A stretch of DNA of 64,000 nucleotides, from NCBI RefSeq assembly GCF_043641665.1, contig NC_092186.1:13892001-13956000 (forward strand). Reading direction: 5' to 3'. Under the pieces are notes generated by a model. That model saw nothing but the letters and a program-made list of their open reading frames with translations, did no database searches and was not told where the DNA came from. This document shows, piece by piece, positions 52,742 through 64,000 of this stretch (positions within the stretch are counted from its first letter, which is position 1; each line of letters opens with the position of its first letter). This DNA comes from Enoplosus armatus. Lineage: Eukaryota > Chordata > Actinopteri > Centrarchiformes > Enoplosidae. Both the position numbers and the translations under genes were made by a program.

Positions 52742-52810
52742 CCAGATCAGAATAAATGACTTCACTTCCTCAACTAGATCAGAGACCTGATTCAAACTCA
52801 TCACATCTGA
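52742..52810 (-). ncRNA. Box C/D snoRNA, target not assigned
   Basis: C box GTGATGA (52798-52804), D box CTGA (52747-52750), an internal D' CTGA (52779-52782) and a 5-bp terminal stem CAGAT/ATCTG. It sits 71 nt before the next gas5 exon, the same spacing as its siblings. Neither guide segment (AATCAGGTCT before D', AGTCATTTATT before D) matches a GAS5 snoRNA guide I remember. It could be a diverged SNORD77 or 81 or a lineage-specific guide. Confidence 0.7.
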
Positions 52811-52958
52811 TTTATTTTAGCAGTATATGCAAATTTGTTAAAATACTTACCAGCACAAGGCTTCCGACTGCAAGGTTTCACATTTCTGGATGGGATAATA
52901 CAAGAGCTTTGTCATTACTGGTTTTTAGACACTTGAGGGCTTAAGGACAATTACAGTT

Positions 52959-53035
52959 GATACATCAGCTAGGAGCGAAAGACAATAGATGTTCTTCATG
53001 GTTAATCTGCTGAACTATGCACTCATCATTGTATC
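52959..53035 (-). ncRNA. snord80: Box C/D snoRNA SNORD80, copy A
   Basis: C box ATGATGA (53023-53029), D box CTGA (52965-52968), terminal stem GATAC/GTATC. The D guide GTCTTTCGCTCCTAGCTGA and the upstream GCATAGTTCAGCAGA are those of SNORD80, which guides two 28S rRNA sites. About 74 nt before the next exon. Confidence 0.9.
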
Positions 53036-53186
53036 AAGTATCATTAGAGAATGTTGTACAGCAGTCTTTCAACTCACCTTTGCTTTGTCTTTTGTACCGT
53101 CAGACACTTGTTTCTAGGGCAAAAAAAACAAAAACAAAGTTAACAAAACCCTTTAAAAACAAGCAGCCTCACTGGTAATGGAGGCC

Positions 53187-53263
53187 AACACATCAGCTAG
53201 GAGCGAAAGACAATAGATATTCTTCATGGTGTAATCTGCTGAACTATGCACTCATCATTGTAG
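53187..53263 (-). ncRNA. snord80: Box C/D snoRNA SNORD80, copy B
   Basis: Nearly identical to the copy at 52959-53035 in the adjacent intron: one substitution and one single-base indel over about 72 nt. Both guides and boxes are intact. About 74 nt before the next exon. Confidence 0.9.
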
Positions 53264-53433
53264 TAGACCTTTGAGTTGTACACTTTATTCTAAAGCACAC
53301 AATTCAACTCACCTGTAAGTGATCCCAGGAAAATCAAAATTGGATCAAAGAATATGCAGTCCATCTGTAAGTCAAACACCAAACATTAATACAAGCCCAA
53401 ATTTTAAACATTTGCTGTTATTTCTTAATCTGC

Positions 53434-53514
53434 ACTGTATCAGTTAAAAGTCATCTTTCATTCTTTTTCAGAGAGATTCCCATTGTTTTATAAACAAAAG
53501 TCATCATTAACAGT
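53434..53514 (-). ncRNA. snord79: Box C/D snoRNA SNORD79-like
   Basis: C box ATGATGA (53501-53507), D' CTGA (53468-53471), D CTGA (53440-53443), terminal stem ACTGT/ACAGT. The guide AATGGGAATCTCTCTGA pairs with the 28S sequence GAGATTCCCA beside the SNORD74 target. This fits the SNORD79 site. About 70 nt before the next exon. Confidence 0.75.
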
Positions 53515-53664
53515 TTTTTTTTTTTTTTAGAGAATGGGCAGGTAAGTTATGTCTATTACCTGATCTGCATGTTGAGCAGTCAAGTCAAACACAAGTAGAC
53601 CTGCAGGAAGACAACAAAAGATGAGCAATCAAAATGATCATCTTAAACTTGCAGGCATCAAGTT

Positions 53665-53753
53665 CTGTGCCTCAGATTATTCAACTGGTGGGTTGAATGC
53701 GTCGTCATCCATCTTGTCAAGAGTAGCAAATAAAGGTCATCACAGCAGCACAG
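53665..53753 (-). ncRNA. snord76: Box C/D snoRNA SNORD76
   Basis: C box GTGATGA (53737-53743), D box CTGA (53672-53675), flanking CTGTGC/GCACAG stem. The segment TTTATTTGCTACTCTTGA matches human SNORD76. About 65 nt before the next exon. Confidence 0.82.
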
Positions 53754-54208
53754 GGAGAATGTGCAGGGCAAGATAGACTGATGCTTCTCTGGGTGTTGCA
53801 TGTAGACAGTGCAGCCACAGTTACATTTCATTTTGCTGTTTTAATCCAGTGACTTGAAGTGGAATCAACCATGTGGACAAGACCCAAGAATTATGTCTGC
53901 ACTTTAACTTTTATCTAGTAAAGACATTTGCAGGGCAGGTCTTTGCACAGCCACTGGTGCTGTCTATCTTGGATAGAAGCACATCACATGGATGTAGTGT
54001 TGTAAAGTTACAGGCAAAAACCAAATGTGGGAGTAAAGCACATGAAACCTCAGAAGCATAATGCCATCTTAACAGCAATTTAAGTTAAACTGAGCCTCAC
54101 CTCCTTTAGCTCCACCCGTTGCCTCATGTCTGGACTCTGAGACCTGTGGAGATGCACCTTTTAGTACCATACTGGTTCACTTCAAGAGCAAGACACATAG
54201 CTCAACTA

Positions 54209-54279
54209 AAAGTCTCAGTGTAAAATTGTTCAGAAATCTCTTCTGTCCACTACTCTTATACATAAATCATCATTGACTT
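54209..54279 (-). ncRNA. snord75: Box C/D snoRNA SNORD75
   Basis: C box ATGATGA (54267-54273), D' CTGA (54230-54233), D CTGA (54215-54218), stem AAGTC/GACTT. The guide AGAGTAGTGGACAGAAG-GATTTCTGA is nearly identical to human SNORD75. About 66 nt before the next exon. Confidence 0.9.
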
Positions 54280-54624
54280 CCAAATTAGGATATTAAGAAT
54301 TAATTGTTTAAGAAAAACCTAACTCACCAGCATGGTATTTGAAGATAGTCAAAACTTGGAATCATTTTGAACCTGAAGAGAGAAGAGTACTTAAGTTACG
54401 CCACATTTGTATGACGTTCATCTTTAATGATTAAGTTAAAATAAACTTCTGCAATGACGTTTCAGAAGTCACTTCTCTTATAAAAACACAGTAGTTCTAT
54501 ATCAAACAAGCCATTTCTGGTTACTTAGCACCTGATATTCATCTACATTATAAAAGACTTTGTAGCCAGGTCTGTAAACTAAGATCGAAAGTATTGCCTA
54601 GTTTTAAGCAATGCGACTTCTTAC

Positions 54625-54654
54625 TTAAGATCTGAAACATTAAATCCTGTTTAA
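54625..54654 (-). ncRNA. gas5: Possible additional gas5 micro-exon
   Basis: On the minus strand a GTACAACAG acceptor and a TTAA|GTAAGAAG donor enclose 30 nt. This acceptor lies about 80 nt downstream of SNORD74, the usual spacing in this gene, whereas the next certain exon is about 360 nt away. Inferred from spacing only. Confidence 0.35.
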
Positions 54655-54733
54655 CTGTTGTACACGCAGCAGCTAATAGCACATGAGGTGTGCAGCTAAC
54701 AAAGCTAACGTTAAGCTGAAAGTAATTACCAGT

Positions 54734-54821
54734 TGTCCCATGCAGTCAGAAGAGTTGGCATTTCTTCAGATTTACTCAGATGTCCCTACCAACATTTATT
54801 TCATCATATAGTCATGGGACA
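54734..54821 (-). ncRNA. snord74: Box C/D snoRNA SNORD74
   Basis: C box near 54800-54806 (ATGATGA), D CTGA (54746-54749). The guides TTGGTAGGGACATCTGA and AATGCCAACTCTTCTGA match SNORD74. A perfect 9-bp terminal stem TGTCCCATG/CATGGGACA encloses it, longer than in its siblings. Confidence 0.9.
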
Positions 54822-55138
54822 GTGATGTCGCGAGGTGATTCTTGTGTAGTACAATCTAAAGATTAGCTTGTTGGCTATTTAGCGTCTCAACATGCGCAAT
54901 GTAGCACGTGGTGGAGGCCCGCGCCTATCAGTTCACATTATTTCCATCAAGGAAATATTTGGCTGAAAAAAACAGCACCTGTTCAGAAGAACAACTATAT
55001 ATACTGCATTACACCTTCTGCCTTCAAAGCTAAACGTCGATAATTTGACGCGAGTGGAGAAGACACATTTGAAGAGAGCCGACATAATTACCTGCTGCAG
55101 AGCCGGGGAGTGAGGCCAGGCGGAGGGTGCGGCTCAAC

Positions 55139-55144
55139 TTTATA
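55139..55144 (-). promoter_or_regulatory. gas5: gas5 TATA box
   Basis: TTATAAAG on the minus strand. A start about 30 nt downstream would fall in CCTCACTCCCC, a 5'TOP-like pyrimidine tract, giving a first exon of about 24 nt that ends at the donor CAGCAG|GTAATT. Confidence 0.6.
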
Positions 55145-56244
55145 AGGGATGTCGCAAAGGCTGATGGGAAAAATGGTGCGACGACTAGCGCCCCTGCTGG
55201 CCACTCGTGTCATTGATGATAAAAAAGTAACAAAACATAATAAAAAATAAATACATTAAATTAAGAGTGAACGTTTATTATTGACCTTGAAAACAGCAGT
55301 TTGTCTAAAAAAAAAAACTTAACTCAAGGTCCACTTACTCACTGTTTCTGGGACTCTCAAACACATCTCGCCATTTTCCTCAGTGGGTGGAGTTTGCTCT
55401 ATCTCCATGACAACTGGGCTAAAGTCATCTGCTAAGGAAGATTGCGCGGTTGAAAGCTCCAGGAAACAATGACTGCGTTATTACCACGTGGACCTAAAGT
55501 TCTGTAACATTATGCTGAATAATGTTGTTGCATGTCACATTTTCTGAAGATATGTTATCCTGACGTCTGTGTATGATGCTACTGAGTTTAGTCGCTAAAA
55601 CTGGATTAAATATGGGCCTCACAACAAATGTTTGCTCTGGGACGCCCTACCACGTTAATCCAGCCATGTTTACCCACCATGTTCGTCTGAAATAACCATG
55701 ACAAAATCTCGCAGGAATAAACTCATGGAGATTTAATATTATGCATCAATAAACAGGAAAATCTGATACAATCAATGGTTATGATCAAAATGAAATAAAA
55801 AATACATTTTGATTGCTCTCCATCAGGCGATGAGTGATACTGAAATGTATGGCAAGGCCTCGATTCGATATAATTTACAAAGACATAACATGGAGAAAAA
55901 AAAACAATGCAATAGCTTCAAATTTAACTTGGACTCCGAATTTAATTTGGCTTGTTTCTAAAGCCATTTTTGTCTGCTTTAGAGGAGGGTTAAATTCAAC
56001 AGCTGCAACTCCAGGCATCAAGACTTTTTACCAAGTTTTTAACTTAATATGAAAACAGCACCAGGAATATGTTTGTCTTTATAGATCCCTTCACCAGATT
56101 CATTGATTTTAATATTCATTTAAATCAACCAGATTACTTTTCATACAGGCCAAACATCTAGAACAGACGATAATCAAATCTTGAATGTTAACCACAAAGA
56201 TAAAGCATTGAGAGATATTCTTGGCCATTTTCAGGTGAAAATTG

Positions 56245-56250
56245 TTTATT
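56245..56250 (-). terminator. osbpl9: Candidate distal poly(A) signal of osbpl9
   Basis: AATAAA on the minus strand about 1.5 kb after the stop codon. A nearer candidate is at 57322-57327. Confidence 0.35.
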
Positions 56251-57793
56251 TCTGCATTTCATCCAAATATCATTGCATTTAGATCCAAACTATGTAGCTG
56301 CAAATAAGAGAATGAATGATGGTTCAAAGAAGCAGAGGTGTACAGTAGGATAAATATTGCCCTCTAGGTGGTCGTTATCTTGAAAAACATTGGACAAAAA
56401 TTTTTTAAGTTTACAAGAAAACTCAACCGGTAGAATACAGCCTGGACTCTAGCAGCACTATGAAACAGAAGCAGTGTTTCAAAAGTCTACTCTGGCTCCT
56501 CGTTTTCACTCTCCTCACCCTCTGACAACACAAGAGTGAACCTTCAAGGTGATCCACTGCGACATCTGTGGGTTTGGAGAGGAAACGAGGCCAGGGGATG
56601 TGTGGAACAAAAGGGAGACTTTGCAGACTCGGTCCTAGCCTTACGTCCTCATCATGGACCAACGATACAGAAAGACAAAAATATGTAAACAATCATTTGT
56701 TCATAAATGCCTTCAGGTAACATGGAAACACCTTCAGAGGACTATTTGTTCTCTGTCCTGATCAAAGTCCCTTTAGCCTTTTATCTAAACCATTTTTTGG
56801 CATAATGGACACCCATATTTGTCCTTTGACAGGCAATGTCAATGATCTCTATATTGCATATATTCCATAACTATATCACAACTCTCCCAGTGTGTTCAGA
56901 TGCTATGGCTATGTAGGGCTTTGCTTCTGGATAACACTTGAGACGCAGAACAGTGTGAGGGACCAGATAGGTGGCAATCTTAACTTGAAATGGGAACAAA
57001 ACATCAAGAGGGTAAATGGAATGATTCCTAAAGATGTAAAGCCATCAAGTTCATATCCTCAAATATTTTACACTATTGCCCGAAAGAAAAAAAAAATAAA
57101 CAAGAAGAGCATTGAAAATAAAAAAGAATATATATTTATATATCCATCATATGTATATCTATATATAAACAACAGTTACAACTAGTTGCAGGCAAGTGGA
57201 GAATTTCTCCCCCGCCCCTTTAAGATTCATCCACCCCACCGTTATAAGGCTGTCAGACTCTCGGAGGGGGCAGCAGCTTTCATTCCTCAGTCACCAGATT
57301 CCCTGAGATGTAGAGTGCCGTTTTATTTCTGTATTTGATTTGAACACCATCAATCACACATCCCTTGCCCCCCCAAAGAAAACCGTTCGTGTAGGGAAAC
57401 GAGTGCTGCTCTGGCTCGCCCTGTGGAGCTGATGGAGGGTGTGGTCGTGAAGCTGACGGACAGAGTTGTGAGAATCGTCCCTCCTGTCTCCACTCTGCAC
57501 TGCCGAGTCTCATGTTGGCGGGCGGTGGGTATCGGTGGCGGTGGAAGTGATGTTGCCCAAATAAGGAGAGGAGCTTTACTAATGATACATCTTAGATGCT
57601 TTTCCATTTGATTTCATTCATTTCCATATTGTTATTTTACAGTCAAATGCAAAGCTGTGTACATATTCAATCATCAGTCATTCCAAGGCTTGGAAAAGAA
57701 GTGGTTTTGCAAAAGAGTTCTTATGAAGACTCTGTTGTGTGTGCATTTCTTTATGCATATGTATGTGTGTGTATCAGAGTGTGCGTAGTCTTC

Positions 57794-63728
<5,935 letters not shown>

Positions 63729-64000
63729 CTGGAGGAAACAAACAAAAACATAGCTATCAACAAAAATAACAACTCTCTGCAAGAGACATCAGACACAATA
63801 GCACACCCACGCCACTGCCTGCTTACTAATCTAAAATGTTGCTTAACAGACGACAAACCTTGAGACTAAAATCCAGTACTGCAAGAGAGAGTTTAGTCCC
63901 AGTCTTGGCCAATAAACTGTCTATAGTTATATAGGAAAACATCAACTTGTTTTTGAATATCCAGGTACAATATGATTAGCCTATTTCAACAAATGTGGCT
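63729..64000. other. Intron of osbpl9 at the window edge
   Basis: The exon ending at 63728 has a good CCTCCAG acceptor, so the rest to the window edge is intron. No further exon is visible. Confidence 0.7.

Larger units (their letters stand above)
51400..55115 (-). ncRNA. gas5: GAS5, non-coding snoRNA host gene
   Basis: Spliced non-coding gene whose introns encode box C/D snoRNAs. Twelve short exons are supported by splice sites: 55092-55115, 54328-54372, 54101-54143, 53560-53600, 53313-53364, 53078-53113, 52851-52885, 52625-52671, 52181-52236, 51961-51989, 51665-51719 and about 51400-51502. A further 30-nt exon is possible at 54625-54654. Identity rests on the snoRNA series, in order 74, 75, 76, 79, 80, 80, unassigned, 44, 78, 47, close to the human GAS5 set (74, 75, 76, 77, 44, 78, 79, 80, 47, 81 from memory). 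Exon 1 is TATA-driven with a pyrimidine-rich start like a 5'TOP RNA. The exons show no long open frame. snoRNA 3' ends lie about 63-80 nt from the downstream 3' splice site, as expected for splicing-coupled processing. Exon coordinates may be off by a few bases. Confidence 0.88.
55116..57793. other. osbpl9 3' UTR and osbpl9-gas5 interval
   Basis: Downstream of the osbpl9 stop at 57794 the minus strand has AATAAA at 57322-57327 and at 56245-56250, giving 3' UTRs of about 0.5 or 1.5 kb. The open frame at 56423-56692 has no recognisable homology and lies in that UTR. The region 55150-56240 is AT-rich intergenic DNA with nothing else identified. Confidence 0.5.

Noticed and set aside
54464..54543. 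Possible C/D snoRNA between the proposed micro-exon and gas5 exon 2
   Set aside because: The C box reads TAGATGA, outside the consensus, and no guide is recognised, though the spacing to the exon (about 85-90 nt) is tempting.
56423..56692. 89-codon minus-strand open frame
   Set aside because: No recognisable homology and it lies within the probable osbpl9 3' UTR.

Overview
The window is vertebrate nuclear DNA, almost certainly from a ray-finned (teleost) fish. It has intron-rich genes with GT-AG splice sites, long CA/GT microsatellites, and several interspersed repeats that I recognise as teleost-wide families, such as a hAT-type MITE with CAGTGGTGGA ends and a repeat with a TACTTTATTGATCCCC core. 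All six genes lie on the minus strand, so transcription runs from high to low coordinates.

Layout in transcription order: osbpl9 (3' part, exons 63728 to 57794), gas5 (non-coding snoRNA host, about 55115 to 51400), tor3a (50770 to 46757), a calreticulin that is probably calr4 by position (44585 to 40451), eps15 (38280 to 15750), and the 5' part of a ttc39 gene, probably ttc39a (10578 to 3285). I rebuilt the protein genes exon by exon. Splice sites and reading phases close exactly for tor3a (367 aa), calreticulin (427 aa), eps15 (1111 aa), the last 546 residues of osbpl9, and four consecutive ttc39 exons.

Themes: calreticulin and torsin-3A work in the endoplasmic reticulum. OSBPL9 (ORP9) transfers lipid at ER contact sites through a VAP-binding motif. 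EPS15 is an endocytic adaptor. gas5 carries intronic box C/D snoRNAs that guide rRNA 2'-O-methylation. From memory, TTC39A-EPS15-CALR4-OSBPL9 corresponds to human 1p32 and GAS5/TOR3A to human 1q25, so a tor3a-gas5 block sits between calr4 and osbpl9 here.

Most notable: the gas5 locus. It has about ten introns with box C/D snoRNAs, a near-identical tandem pair of SNORD80 genes, one C/D snoRNA I cannot assign to a known guide, a nearly constant distance from snoRNA to 3' splice site, and a last exon whose AATAAA lies inside a dispersed repeat. A perfect ER stress response element (CCAAT-N9-CCACG) lies upstream of calreticulin, and two introns use GC-AG splice sites. I saw no viral genes, toxins, CRISPR arrays, tRNA or rRNA genes.
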